Positions 35,515 to 48,655 are shown, counted from the stretch's first letter. The stretch: 64,000 nucleotides of DNA from Moniliella sp. 'wahieum' (GCA_003971905.1 RSEE01000025.1:62001-126000), one strand, 5' to 3'. Numbers and translations are program-made. Notes: generated by a model not told the origin, from the sequence alone.

Positions 35515-36747
35515 ATGTCTGAGGCTACTGCCCCTGCCCCACACCTCGACCCCGTCATGGGCGAGAAGGTCAGCAAGAGCGAACTGAAATGGCGCTAGAA
35601 GGAGCCTCAGACCGCCGAAAAATAGGCGGCAAATATGACTGCTGCTCCCGTGGCTGCGACCAAGCCCAAGTCCCCTACGGACGGGGAGGGGGAACTGAGC
35701 CGACAGCAATGTTACGAACAATGCTCGTGTACGATCAAGGTGCTGCGTGAAAGCAAGGGCCTAACCCGCCGTATCCTCACAAGTTCCATGTAAGCACCTC
35801 CCTTGGTGCCTACATCGACAAGTACGGCCCCACCACCGAGCCTGGAGCTAATCTGGAGGAAAAGTGTCCATTGCCGGCCGCATCCACACGGTGAGCGCGC
35901 AGGGTGCCAAGTTGCATTTTATGATCTTCACTCTGAGGGTCAGAAGGTCGAGATCATGGCCTCTGCCTCGGATCATGTCGGCAAGGATAAGCCCGATGGC
36001 CCCGTGTACGAGGTTGACTTTGCTACCCCCTGGAGGCGATTCGACATGATCAAGGAGCTCGAGGCGCAGCTCAATGTCCCTTTCCCGCCTGCCAAACAGC
36101 TCCACACCGAGGCTGCGCGCAAGTGGCTGGATGAGTTGGCAGTGAAGCACGGGGTGGAGTGCAGTGCGCCCGCATATCGGGCCGGTTGGTGGACAAGTTT
36201 GTGGGCGAGTACATTGAGCCTCAGCGCATCAATCCATCCTTTATCAAGGGCCACCGAGGTGGCGAGCCCGCTGGCTGGCCAAGTACCACCGCTACATCCC
36301 GGGTCTGTCCGAACGGTTCGAGCCTTGTGGCATCAAAGGAGATTGCCAATGTACAAGGAGCTCAACGATCCCTTTGACCAGCGGGAGCGGATCGAAGAGC
36401 AGTCGCGCCAAGCGGCCGCCGGCGACGACGAGGCGCAAGGGATTGACGAGATTTGTTGTGCGCTGGAGCACGGCTTGCCGCCAACAGCGGGCTGGGGGCT
36501 GGGGGTTGACCGGCTGACCATGTTCCTGGCCGACTCGAACCGGATCGCCGAATTCCTCGCCTTCCCGGCGAGGAAACGGAAGCAGACCCAGGCTGCTGCT
36601 GCTGCGGCGGCGCGGCGACAGCGGTGCAGCAGCCCCAGCCTTCGGCCTAGGCTACCTCGGCGCTGTGGATGGATGGGGGCAGCGGCAGCTGTGGTTGGGG
36701 GGGCAAGGACAGACAGAGGAGGCCGGATGCTGACGACGGAGGTGTAA
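35515..36747 (+). pseudogene. Lysyl-tRNA synthetase relic with internal deletion
   Basis: Eukaryotic class IIb LysRS remains. N-terminus MSEATAPAPHLDPVMGEKVSKSELK, then in-frame TAG stops in the basic helix. The OB fold is partly kept: RESKG, YPHKFH-like region, SLGAYIDKYGP, SIAGRIHTVSAQGAKLHF, YDLHSEGQKVEIMASAS. It then jumps directly to PDGPVYEVDFATPWRRFDMI, so the stretch carrying the end of the OB fold and class II motifs 1 and 2 (roughly 300 residues in intact enzymes) is missing. The distal part YKELNDPFDQRERIEEQ, AAGDDEAQGIDE, and motif 3 GLPPTAGWGLGVDRLTMFLADSN are well preserved. Frame breaks lie near 35750, 35905 and 36190. An active enzyme is impossible from this copy; LysRS is essential, so an intact gene must exist elsewhere. 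Confidence 0.88.
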
Positions 36748-37579
36748 ATTGGTGGGGGGGGGGGTTGAACGTTGAAGCTTGAAGGTTGGTCATCGATCAT
36801 CATACATCGCGCATCATGCATCGTGCTGGGCTGGACATGGCCCTGCCGAGTGCCTAGGCCTGCAATGGGCGTGTGCTGGCATTAGAGCACGCAGGGTGTG
36901 TGGGGCCGCGTGGGTTGGTTGCTCGCTGCTCGCAGCCGCCTGGGGCCAGTCTGGCCTGGAACACAAATACTGAGATTGAACGTACTGATGCATGGTCGAT
37001 GATCGATGATCATCGATATGATTAATGATTAATGACGCTGAAGCGTGGAGAGCCGAGTATTGCAGCCGACGACTGGCAGCAGCAGCGGCCGCGCAGCGCA
37101 GCGCAGCCAGGCGCAGAGCGCACGCAGCGCAGCCACGGCAGGTGCGAAGCGGAGGCGGCCGGGGGGCAGTGAGAGCCCTGCGGCTGTTTTGGACGAGCTG
37201 CAGGGGGGAGCGGGGTGCGTCGCACCAGGCGAGCCATGGCAGAGGCGCACTGCGGACTGCGTCTGCGAGGCCAAGCAGCGGAGCGTAGCAGAGCGCAGAG
37301 CCTCCAAATTTCAACGCACAGCCGGTGCATGCAAGGCCGCCGGTGACCTCACCCTCACCGCCTCGCCCTTGTCCGTGGCCACCCGCACCGCCCTCCTCCC
37401 CCGCCACCACCTCCCCCCGGCCTGCCCACCATGTCCTTTCCCACGGCCGTCTAGGCCCCGTCCATGGCCACCAGCCTCAGCACCCGCACCCACACCCGCA
37501 CCCGCTCCCGCACCAGCGTCAGCACCATCTCCATCCGCATCACACCCAGCTTCACGACCGTCCTCCCCTCTTTATCTGC
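36748..37579. other. Intergenic interval with palindromic repeats
   Basis: Contains a G tract (36754-36764), TTGAACGTTGAAGCTTGAAGG, ATCATACATCGCGCATCATG and GATGATCGATGATCATCGAT (about 36995-37020), then GC-rich sequence before the EST1-like gene. No gene supported. Confidence 0.45.
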
Positions 37580-40500
37580 ATGGCCCCTCCGCCTCAGCAC
37601 ACCCTAATGTCTCTGCCCATGCCCATGCCCATGCCCAGCCCTGGTCTCAGTCCCAGCCTCAGTACCCGATCCACCCACCACGCACCGTGCTCGCCCCCCC
37701 CGCCGCCAGCTCAGTACTCCCGTGACCTCCGACCACCCTTCTTCCGCCTTCACTCCTCTCCCTCCACCCACCCGCCATGCGCCACAACTCGACCCCGGTT
37801 GTGTCCATGCTCCCTCTCCTCCACCAAGCCCAGCCCCACCTCCCCCACGACAATCAGAGAGGCAGGGAACGCTCTTTGACCCAGCAAGGATGACCCCGTC
37901 ACCTTTGCAGCATCGCAGCGTGCGCTTTCTGGCCGATCCGCTCCGAGCCAGTCGTCTTCAGTGCGCTCTGACCAAAGTACCCCGGCCGCGCGCGACCCCC
38001 ATCGCCGCCGACGACGTGGCCCCGGTACGATGACATCGACCACATCGGCCGAGAGCGGCTCGGTCTCGGTCGGTGGCGAGGGGAGCACGAACGCAAGTGC
38101 CAAGGCTGCCGCCAACGGCTACATTGCCGACATCAAGCGCACCTATCGCGACATTGGCAAGCTTGAGACCGAACTTCAGACCTACCATGCCGCCGCGGTC
38201 AAGGAGCGATTGCCGCTCCCCGAGGCGATCAAATCGGCACTGGAACATGTGTCGACAAGCAAACGCCTGGCTCGGCTCCACGTCCATTCTACCAGCTGTG
38301 CTTGGGCCCTGGGTCGCTCGCCTCATGGCGTTCGCTCCCGACTGAGTATGCCATGACTGGCCGACTGTGGCAGGTAGCGTGTCACCCCATGCTGGAACAG
38401 CTGCGCCACCTCGCTCTTCGCATCATCTCCCACCCTCCCCCATCCTCTTCGCCCGTTCCATCCGCCAACCACCACTGCAATCCCTACAGCATCCGTTACC
38501 CTAACCTCTTCCGCTTCCGTTCCAACCCCAACCGAGAGCCTGATGGATCAGCTGGCAGATGCAGTTTACTTTGCCTACTATCTCTACGCCGAGTTGGTGG
38601 ACAATGAACTTTCCAGTCGATGCGCACCAATTTCCGCGAGTCGTTAGGCGACCTGGCGCGATATCGGATTGCGCTGTTGGGCCTCGAGTCGCAACTCGCC
38701 ACACGCCCGGATGGCCAGCAGGTGCGAAACAGCGCCCCTCGGCTCTTTCCTCCCCACGAATCCCCCGAAGGAGCGGGGTATGAAGAGGACGTCAACGGCA
38801 AGGCATCGATCGGGGCCGATGCGCTGGGCGACTGGGAGCTGGATGAGGCACACGTGTGGCGCGAAACAGCCCATGAGTGGTACACCCTAGCACTGTCGGA
38901 TGTGCCCGGTACCGGACGCTTGCATCACCACCTCGCCCTTCTCTCGCGCGAGAGGAGCTACGAATGCTGTACCATCTGGTCAAGGCTCTTACCGCATCCC
39001 ATCCCTTTGCTCCCGCCCGTGATGCGCTCGTATCGCTTTTTTCCTCCCGACTGCAACACGCCCGGGCGGGCAAGGAGGAAGTAACGACCCAATTTGTGTG
39101 GATCCATGGCCTGCTTGTCCGCCACAAAGGGCGGGGCCAATGGGATGCGGCTCTGGCAACGTTTTGGATCTGTTGGCGCGCGGCACGGTGGGCGAAGCGG
39201 ACCTGATGCGCATGCTCACCGTGAATCTGGCGGCTTTGTTTGAGTATGGTGCCGAGGGGGCTGAGTTGCAGGCGGCCTGGGATGATGTGCAGCGCTGCCG
39301 AGGGGAACACCGAGACGGAGCAGGTACCTGCCCACCTGCACCAGGCCGCCGAGCTGGCATTTGGCATGTTGCGCACTTTGCTCATCGGGTCCCAGAGGAA
39401 GGGGAGGATGGCCCCTCGGCCTACGTTACGGGGATTCTTACTTTTCTCCATACGGGATCAGTATACCGCGTGTGGCAAGCAAGTTACGTCGCTACGTACC
39501 GTGGGATTGCTTGTGGATCTTTCGTATCGTCTGCCGCAGGGCTTGCCCGATCCAAGCTTGCCTGGCGCGGAGGGCAAGGCGGCGCGCAAGGCGGCTGCGT
39601 TGGCAGCCAAAACCGGGGTGCAAGCAAGATTGGTTCGTCGCCGCCGCTGCCTGAGGATTGGGCCATGCGCGGGATGGGTGGATCGGACGGAAAGTGTACG
39701 AGCGCGGGTTTTGGACGTTCCGCCTCCACCGCCTACGGCACAAGCACGCAAGATGTGGAAACGTACCGCCTGGCCGGCTGCCCTGCGCTTTCAGACCGAA
39801 CGTGAAGCGCTGCGGTATGACGATGTGCAGTGGGATCCGTCTCCGGATGAGGAGGAGGAAGCGGCCCCATCGTCCCATGCTTCCTTTATCGGCCGTGTCG
39901 GCTGGGTCCATGGTCGGGACGGGTCAGCGTGGCTGTTCCCACCGGGCCTGACGGTTGTGGAACTGGTGGAACGGGTGCGGTGGAACCGGTTGGTCATTTG
40001 CTCGTCAGCCTGGCTCGCTTTGTGCCGGGCGTGGTCCGTGCGGGGGGGCTTGAGATCACAGCCCCCTTGACGGATGAGATGGAGCAATGGGCTGTGTTGC
40101 CTCGCCTGAGATGGTGATGAGTGCGTCTCCCAAGTCCGCGTCGCCTCCCTTGGTCGAGGCACCGCCCCTCGTGCCCGAGTCAATCGAGTGTGAGGAAGAG
40201 GCTCTCCAGGCGCGTCATCGCCTTTTGCGGCAAGTTCTGGCGGTCACTAACGCGGCACGTCCAGCGCAGGCGGATATCCGCTTCCCCCGCGCACGGCCGC
40301 TGAGGTGGGCAAGAAACGCTTGTGCTCGATACGAATGTTCTTCTGGTCGGGAGACGCAATGGAGATAGCGCCCTATATCGTCTCTTGGCAAAGGGTGGGA
40401 GGTGTGGTGGTGCCGCTGGCGGTGGTGACGGAGCTCGACGGGCTCCCGCTCCACACAGCCTCCACAGCAGCTGGGGCCAAGGATGCGTGGAGGAGGTGAG

Positions 40501-40801
40501 GCGGCGGGGAGAGCAAACGGTGGTGTCCGACAAGCCGGTTTGCCTGTTGTCGGATCTGAGCTGTCGGACAGAGACGATTGATTTTGCGCCGGTACCCGAC
40601 CTGTCCCTGCCACGGGCTCGGACACTGGATGACATTATCCTTCGCTTGGCCGTCTGGAACGCCGCCCAGCGCCGGACGCCCGACACGCATCCTGACGTGC
40701 CCCCGGCCGTCTTGGTTACTCACGATACCAATCTGCGCATCAAGGCGCGTGCCTATGGCGTTGCTGCTGCCGTCCCCACGCAGCTGGGGGTGAGCGACTG
40801 A
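37580..40801 (+). CDS. EST1/SMG6-like protein with C-terminal PIN nuclease domain
   Basis: Family acting in telomerase recruitment (Est1) and nonsense-mediated decay (SMG6). The start at 37580 (MAPPPQHTLMSLPMPM) is tentative. A Pro/His-rich disordered N-terminus leads to YIADIKRTYRDIGKLETELQTYHA, then the 14-3-3-like/TPR Est1 core: RESLGDLARYRIALLGLESQ, ETAHEWYTLALSDVPGTGRL, HHLALLSRE, YHLVKALTASHPF, RDALVSLFSSRL; next LPEDWAMRGMG and RKVYERGFWTFRL, typical of the family's middle domain. PIN domain at the end: LVLDTNVLLV (first Asp, about 40328), VVPLAVVTELDGLPL (Glu-Leu-Asp), RTLDDIILRLAVW and VLVTHDTNLRIKA (Asp near 40722). The acidic PIN residues are all present, so nuclease activity is possible. 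At least seven frame breaks. Whether it serves telomeres, NMD or both cannot be told. Confidence 0.82.
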
Positions 40802-41183
40802 TGCTGGCCGAGGGCAAAAGGCATGGCATGGCCGGGGAGTGTGCAACCAATGTATACTTGGAAATAAGAGTGCGTTGCTGGATAGCAGCCGGACTAGCGG
40901 GGGGAAGGGGGGGACACGTAGACGCGATGCCCGCGCGGCGGCGTGGCTGGGCGGCGGCGGCGGGTGGTGTGGGCTGTGGGAGGGGCGCAGCGGTGGCCGC
41001 GTGCGCACCTACTGGGACAGGCGATGGCGCCGCCCGCTGATATACTCGCACACAGTGTGCCGGAGCTGTCCAGCCCCCCCCCCGCTCGGCTTTGTAAATT
41101 GCATCTCGGCAGCTGTGACGCTTTCGCGCTTCGTCCTGCGATCCCCACTCGCTCCGTCCGTTCACTGCGCCACTCCACCCTCG
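40802..41183. other. Intergenic region EST1-like / ATG4
   Basis: About 380 nt, GC-rich, with a TATA-like GATATAC at 41038-41044 about 140 nt upstream of the proposed ATG4 start. Confidence 0.4.
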
Positions 41184-44100
41184 ATGGCCGTGCCGGTGCC
41201 GGTGCGTGTGGATCGCACCCGCGCTAGCGTTCGCGCGGGCGCCACCGCCGCCGACGCCACCCGACCCGCGCTCAGCACCGCCACCACTGCCTCCGTCTCG
41301 ACCACCGCGGCCTCAAGCCCAGCCAGCAGCGCCGCCGAGGACGCGCCCCGCCCCCCAGCCTCAAGCCCAGCACCTCCATCCCGTCTCTCTCAGATTCGCT
41401 TTCGTCCCCCGCGCCCGCGCCGCGCGCCTGCGCACACACGCACACGCGGTGCCTCTGCCGCTGGTGCCGGACGCCCCGCCTCCGTTTGTAGCTGCTGCTG
41501 CCCGCCCAACGACCCTCCGCCTACGCCATCAGAGCCAGGCCCAAGCTGGTCTATGCAGCCCACAACGCAGCCCGCTCCGCCCCGCACCTTGTTCCTCCGC
41601 CCGCCCAACCGAGCCAACCCACCCCCCGCCCCCGCGCCTCCCTGCTCTGCCCCACACGCCCCAGCCTCCATCAACAAGCTCGGCCCCCATCCCCCCTGCA
41701 GCTGCACCGCATCCGGCTCCGCCGCCAGTTCCAGCCCCCGTCCCCTCCGTACCAGCCGCGCCGTCCCCGATTAGCAGGAGCAAGAGCGCCATTGCTTCTC
41801 ATGACGCCTCCCATCCTCCATCCACGTCGGCCAGGCGCGAACGCAAGGACACGCGCCTTGCGGCTGCCCTCAAGCCTCCTTCCGCCGGCGCCGTGTTGTC
41901 AGCCACGCCCCATCCGCCTCGCACGCCTCGGCTGCGGCACGGGCTGTTGTTGGGTCTGCTTCGGATCAAGCGCCTGTCATGGCCCGCACCCAGTCGGACG
42001 ATGTAGCACAGTGCTCTGCGTCTGTCCCTCCTGTGCCTCCGATGCTTCCGTGTTCGCCTTCGCTGTCGGCTCCCTCCACAGGCACACATCGCACTCCTTT
42101 ATCCCCCGTGCCTGCTACTCCGCCACCGCACCAGCCCTACCCGCTGTCATCCGGAACTACTTTAAAGGGCAAGCCCCACACGTTCGCCCCCTCGTCTCTG
42201 CACTCCACTTTACCGCAGGCGGAGACGCATCCGCCATCGATGCCTCCCCCGCTGCCCCTGCCGCCCAACCGCAAGATGGCCGAGTCCGGCAACGATGCAC
42301 ACCCCACGCATTGGGCTCCTCGCCCCCACGGCGCGCGCAAGCGCACTCTCTCCATACCCCGGCTCCGGGGCAAGAAGCGAGCTCAAGCTCAGGCTCAGGC
42401 TCAAGCTCAAGCGCAAGTTCAAGGGCACGATCGTACCCCTGCTCCAGATCAAGACAGCATACCTGCCGTTCCACCCCTGCCCACCGAATTTAAAGGCAGC
42501 AATCGTCATTCGTCTAACCTCGGCTTCCCTTCCACCCGCCAAAGTCGGGAAATCGCTTTGCCTTCGACCCTGCCAGGGAGGGAAGTGGACCGCCCGCTAT
42601 CGGGCCACTCGCGTTCGCGCACAGTTTCTCTCGCTTCGGCTGCCAGCTTAGCGTCCTGGGTGGGATTCGGGAAGGACAAGGACAAGGACAAAGGTAAGGA
42701 CAAGGACAAGGACAGGGACAAGGACAAGAAAATGAGCCACCTTACAGATAAGACTCAAGAAGAAGGCAAGAGCAGCAAGGAAAGGTGAAAAACATGTCCA
42801 AACTAGTTGAGCAGCCTCCACCCGAGCATTCAGCCAGCATTCGGTCGGCTCGCCCTCCATTTCGACTGCCCCTTCAGCCTATCGTACGCCATCGGACGTT
42901 CGCGCTGGCTCGAGGCATGGTCGGTCCGCATCGTACAACGGCTCCCTCTCTTCCCTTCTCACCCCGCCTTTATCAGCCCGCAGTCCACCAAGTCCACAGG
43001 TTGTTTTCTCCGATTGCTGGATCTCCCTCCATGCCGACTGCGAGCGAGGCGGGCCACACGCCGAGGGCCATCACCTAGCCTCAGATGCAACCCCAGACGA
43101 GGAAGTGGTGCGTCTCTCCCCGATTCCCCATCCAGTTCCCGATTCACCCGGGCCAGCTCTCCGCCACAGGAGGCGGATAGGCAACTCCCTTTTATGCCCG
43201 AAACTTGCCGGCACCAGCAAGGCCAGACCAAAGGAACGGTCAGGCTCCGTGGGTACGCTCTTGACCAGTTTGACGCCTGGAAATAACAAGGACAAGGAAA
43301 AGGACAATGACAATGACAAGGACAAGGCTCAGGGAGATGAGTTGCCTCCGCAAGCGACTCGGGTGTCCACAAACCTTCTTTTTCCACAATGCTGTCAAAG
43401 AATGAGTCGATTTATGCCCAGGATTCTTCTTCGGGAGTAACGGTGGGTACGCTGGGTGTTCCCTCGCTGGCTCCACCCCCCCTCGTCCCAGCTCGCCCTC
43501 CCGCTACCGGTTTGGCAGGCGCAGAGGCAGTGCCGAACCCCCTCAAGCTCATGGCTCTGGCCATGGCCATATGCATCCCCTCTTGGTCAGCCAAGCATCG
43601 TACTGCCCCCCCGTGGCCTCTTTTCGCATCTTGCCTCTTTTAGGCTGAAGGACTCTGCCTCTCTCTCGTTGCCGCACCCCCGACCGCAGGGGACAGGACA
43701 CGCGCAACACCCCAGCTAGCAGCCCATTCGCCCACGGTAAAGAAAGGGGGGCAACATCCTCTCTCTCCACTGCGGACTGCGAGCCCAGCACACCAGTCGA
43801 CCCATTGGCGAAGGCAGGTTGAAAACCCAGCAGGGCGTATGGCTGATGGGCGTGTGGCATGGCCCCCCCGGCATACACCCTATGCCAACGCGGTGGGATC
43901 CGGCCCGGAAGATTCCCCGCTGACCGCACCGACCGACGGTCTGAGGATTCTTCCCTAGCATACCCCACAATGGTCGAAAGGACGGATGTGTATCGCCCCC
44001 CTTCCCCCCAGGCGTCGTCCACTTGGGCTGCTGACTTGCAGTGCGACTTTAACTCTCGAATTTGGTGTTCCTACCGCAGTCATTTCCCGCCCATTTCCCG

Positions 44101-46868
44101 AGATGGGCAGATCAGCGAGACGGCCAGCACGGCGGCTGAGGTGGATCCGGGCGGGGGGGTGGATCCGTTGGGACAGCGGGACGAGGCCGAAGAAAATGGA
44201 CGATGGGCGGAACGGTGGGGAGCGCCTATGGCCGGGTTGTGGTCCCGCGCGGTGGCTGCGGCCCAGTCGGCCGGCTTGGCGCGGGGAGGGATCACAACCG
44301 ATGCCGGGTGGGGCTGTATGTTGCGGACGGGCCAGTCTCTGTTGGCCAATACGTTGGTGACTGTAGCGCTGGGTCGCGATTGGCGTCGTCCGATGCGCCC
44401 ACCGGCGGTGGGCGCGATGCAGATAGTCACGACTATGCTGCCTATGTTCGCATCTTGACCTCGTTTTTGGACAGCCCGTCGGGGCGAGTGCCCTTTTCGG
44501 TCCATCGCTTTGCCCAACAAGGCGCTGTGCTCGGAAAGGCTCCCGGAGAATGGTTTGGTCCCTCGACAGCGGCAGGCGCCATCCTGCGCTGTGTGGCCGA
44601 GCGCACCCATACGCTGTACCAACGCGAGACGATGGATTACCTCCACTCGCCGTTGTGCTCGCCCATGACAGTACTGTGCACGCTCACCAAGTCCTTTCTG
44701 CCTGGTACTGCACCGGTTTGGCCGGTGCCAGGATGCGACCCTTACGCTGCTCCCAACCCCTTGTACCGCCCTGGCCCCACACGGTGGGCACGAGCTTGAG
44801 CCTGAGCCCGAGCCCTTTCGCCGAGCCGTGCTTATCTTGGCTGGCATGAGGTTTGGGTTGGAGAAGGTGCACGAATCGTACTACGATGATATCAAAGTAT
44901 GTTCCCTCGAGATGGTTATGGTCCGGTATTGACACTGTTCTCCAGGCTACGTTCACTTTTCCCCAGAGCGTCGGGATTGCCGGAAAACCATCATCTTCGT
45001 ATTACTTTGTTGGTCTGGACAGCAGCAACGACTCGCTTCTCTACCTTGACCCGCACCATGTTCGCCCGGCCGTGCCTCTTCGCCGGGAGATGGGATGAAT
45101 GGCTGTGTACGGCCTACACGCCGGCTCAGCTGGATAGTTACCATGGTGGGAAAGTGCATCGGATGCCGCTCAAGATGATGGACCCAAGCATGTTGCTTGG
45201 CTTTCTTGTTCGTTCCCGGGCTGAGTGGGACGATTTCGTTCTCCGGCTGGCAGCGTTACCAAAACCCTTACTTTCCATCAACTCTCGCCCACCACCCTCT
45301 TCCAACTCGACCAAGCCAACTTCGTCCCCCAGCTGGGCGGATGACGATGGAGTGCAGTCCCTTTCCGACTCGAGCGAGGGGGAAGATCAACACGAGGACA
45401 GCGATGAGGGCGAGAGAAATGAGCTGCAGCCTGCAAATGCTGATCCTGGGACTGAGGAGAGCACAACGGCGAGATGCCTCGCTCGACGACGGAGCAAACT
45501 ATTTGCCCCGATTCTCGGGCTCCGTTACCTCCTGAGCAAGGGGAACGCGTCAGCAACGAGGCCGAGGCGGAAGGGGCACCATTACTTTCGGATGAACTTC
45601 CTATACTACTCCTCGCCCTCCAATCCAGGAAACTCCTGCCCAGCTACCCTTCCCGCGCAAAGTCTCTGTGCCCCTCCAGCCTTTTCCTCAATTAAGGGAG
45701 GATCCCATTCCTGATCCTATCCACGCCGAAACTGGCTCATTGAACCTTCACCCGCACCCTTCTCCACACCAGCTTCAGTGCGAGTTGGAGGTGCATCTAC
45801 AGCGAGCGAAGAATCTGGGGTTGACGTGACAGAGATGGTTCCGTTGGTTCCCGTTTCTTCTCCCATTGACCCCACTGCGATACACAGTCCGCCTTCGGCT
45901 CATGCCGCTGCTGCTGTGGCCGCCGGGCTGCTGCCGCAACGCCGCGCAATCGTCGAACAGGTCCCTTGCGTGGCACGCATCCTTCCGATACTATCTCGCC
46001 TATGCCCATTGTCACAAGGAGCAGCCCGTATGAGGCATCCGATATCCCTTACCGCCACAGCGGCGGCAGACTGCCTTCTTTGACCCTTCTTCCTCTTTGA
46101 GCGATCATCACCCAACGGACTTACCCCGTCCGCTGCCCGACGTGATGTCTTCGCCTCAGGTCCTGTTCCCCTCGGCGGGCGAGGACCAAGCCCAACCACC
46201 CCCTTTCGTCACCACCACGGCATCCTCCGCGAAGTCCTCCCCTCCCTCACCTACTCCAATACGCCAAACCGACGGCGACGGTCCGTGGTATGCGGCTGAG
46301 TCTTTGGGCGTCGAACCGCCTTTTGAGCCAGAGAGAGGGAACCTATGCCGGTGCCGGCTGATGGGTCTACGGTTGACGACCTGATCCCAGAGCACCCAGC
46401 ATCCCCCCCCGCTCTTCTTGCAGAAGCAACCGAAACCAGAGCCATCGGGCCACGAGCAAGGGGAAGCGGTAGAACCATCAGAGGATGAAGGTGCAGTGCT
46501 TCATCATGATTTGAGCACGATGGCCATCAGTGGCCATTCTGTCTCTTCGTTATCATCCTTCTTGCCATCTCCGCCTGCACCAAATGAGGTGTCACCTTCG
46601 AGGTCCGATAGCCTTGGGGTGGGCGTACTGTCCCAGCCAACCTTTTTGGATGGGGGACATGGCACGGATTCGGTCAACTCGCTCCTGACATACCCCGAGG
46701 ATGGAAGTGCGGGCCTGTTGGCAGCCTGCCACCTCACTGGAGCATCTTTCCTCTTCCTCGCATGCACCCGGTGCACCAGATATAAACACCGTTCTTCCGC
46801 ATCCCATTCCTCTCCCCTTTCCCATCACGCCGAGCGAGGTCGCCCCCCCGTTCGAGGAGGAATCCTAG
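41184..46868 (+). CDS. ATG4: Autophagy cysteine protease ATG4 with very long disordered arms
   Basis: Processes and delipidates Atg8 in autophagy. Catalytic core: [14 protein letters not shown] (about 44055), [20 protein letters not shown] with nucleophile Cys (near 44320), [42 protein letters not shown], then after a 49-nt intron at 44897-44945 (GTATGT..TCCAG) [22 protein letters not shown] and [12 protein letters not shown] with catalytic Asp and His, and [13 protein letters not shown]. The core is complete. An N-terminal arm of about 900 codons from ATG 41184 is Pro/Ser-rich with K-D repeats ([20 protein letters not shown] near 42672-42730; again at 43285-43330). A Ser/Glu-rich C-terminal arm ends APPFEEES at 46868. 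Long ATG4 arms are known in basidiomycetes. Many frame breaks in the arms. The N-terminal arm could instead be a separate gene. Confidence 0.8.
44897..44945 (+). other. Intron of ATG4
   Basis: 49 nt, donor GTATGT, branch-like TTGACAC, acceptor CTCCAG. It joins YYDDIK to [10 protein letters not shown], as in ATG4 homologues. Confidence 0.88.
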
Positions 46869-47451
46869 CACAATGTGGCGCCGCCTCTCTCCTCTTTCTT
46901 GGGGCGCTTCCCCAGAGAGGGGTTGGAAACTTGATTCTTGTTGCTTTGTGACCATAACATATCCTTTCCTCTCCCGCCTTTTTCTCGATTTCCCCGCTCA
47001 CATATGGCTTCATCATGGGTTGACTAACGCCCCCCTCTCTCTATACTTGCAGTCCACAGCTGTATTTGAGGATCGCATTCTTCAACGTGTCCAAGTCTCA
47101 CTAGTCTCACTGATCTAGAAACCGCACCGCCGGAACGCAGCTGCGGCCGCTCGACGGAGCCGAAGCCCCACATTATGAGTACTAAGTTTGGCTGAGATAG
47201 CGAAGGACATTAGCTCTGGTGGCGGTCTGTACATTTGGCAACAAGCGAACTAGTGCCCCGCCTATAATACCTACCTCCCAAAATACACTCTGGGGGCACT
47301 CGTCTACTGGTAGTCCAATTATTACCCGGATTTACCCCGCTTTCCTGCCGTCGATTACATAAGGTAACACTTTTGGCCACCAGACTCACTTTTTTGCCGC
47401 GATTGTGGATGGCTCGGCCAACCACCCTTCCAGTCAGTCCACTTGCAGCCC

Positions 47452-48655
47452 ATGTCGAAACTCAACGGCCTCAACGTTGGGCGCCGCCCCAACGAGGATT
47501 ATGTGGCTCCTACGCCACAGAATACACCACTCCAAACCCAGCCTTTGACTCGCGAAGCACTCAGCCGCCCCACTGTCGGTACCGTCGAGGAGGAAGAGGA
47601 GCTGCTAGCGGCCCAAGCGCCCACTGAAGCGGCAGCAGCAGCGCTGGTCCGGGACCGAGACCTAGCAGCGCTGCTCGGCTCTGGTCCAAACAAAACAAGG
47701 CATGCCAGCCGCGTTGGCAGAACAGTTACCAGTGTACATTCGACGCCGCCTTGCCGGTCTCGAGGGGCTCCAAGCTCAGCACCTGGCCCTGGAGGCTGAG
47801 TTTGAACGGGAGGTGATGGAGGTGGAGCGCAAGTTTGAGAGCAAGTTTGCAACCGCTCTATAACGAGCGCATGAACATTGTGCGTGGCGTTAGTGAGCCC
47901 TCAGCGGAGCTGGTTGTTGAGGGGAGAAGGCCACCTCTGCTCGGGCAGGCAAAGACGAGGCACAAACAAGTTTGGCTCCGGTTTCCGCCCGCCGAATGGC
48001 CAAAAGGGACTGCCCATGTTCTGGCTTACTGTCCTGCACACCCACCCTGGCTTTGCTGAGGTCATGTCAGAGCGGGACGAGGAGGCGCTGCGTTCGCTCT
48101 GGGACATTCGTTCGGAACAGCTTCCGGCATCCGGCCCACCTGGTTTTAAGTTAACGTTCGAGTTTGACCCGGCCAACGAATACTTTACCAACAGTACCTT
48201 GACCAAGACGTACATTTATTCCGAGGAGGTGGATCGCGCTGGGAACTTGATTTTCGATCACATGGAGGGCACCAAGATCGAGTGGCGTAGTAGCGACAAG
48301 GATCTCACCACCCGCGTTGAGTCCAAGAGGCAACGCAACAAAACACCACCGAACGACCCTTGTCCTTAAGCGCACTGTTTCCGACCGATTCTTCTTCTTT
48401 AACTTTTCAGCCCGGTACAAGCATCCCCAAAAAATGAGGGCAACGGTACGGATGACGAGGGGTGGACGAAGCGCTGCTGCAGATGGAGTACCGGTTGGGT
48501 GAAGAGCTTAAGGACCGGGTTATACCCCATGCCATCCAGTTTTTTACAGCGAGGCCCTGGACTTTGGGTACTTTGACGAACTCGACGAGGTTGAGGATGG
48601 AGACGAGGAGGACGACCTAGAGGATGAGGAAGATGAAGATGAGACTGAGTACTGA
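47452..48655 (+). CDS. NAP1: Nucleosome assembly protein NAP1
   Basis: Histone H2A-H2B chaperone shuttling between cytoplasm and nucleus. ATG at 47452 (MSKLNGLNVG). Long helix: LPVYIRRRLAGLEGLQAQ, EAEFEREVMEVERKFES, then after a 1-nt break PLYNERMNIVRGVSEPS. Core domain: KGLPMFWLTVL, DEEALRSLWDI, GFKLTFEFDPANEYFTNSTL, TKTYIY, IEWRS, and SDRFFFFNFS, followed by LGEELKDRVIPHAIQFFYSEAL and a strongly acidic tail (EDGDEEDDLEDEEDEDETEY) ending at 48655. Family length and order are normal. Frame breaks near 47700, 47848, 47960, 48345, 48465 and 48535. It lies downstream of ATG4 on the same strand with a separate promoter region. Confidence 0.92.
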
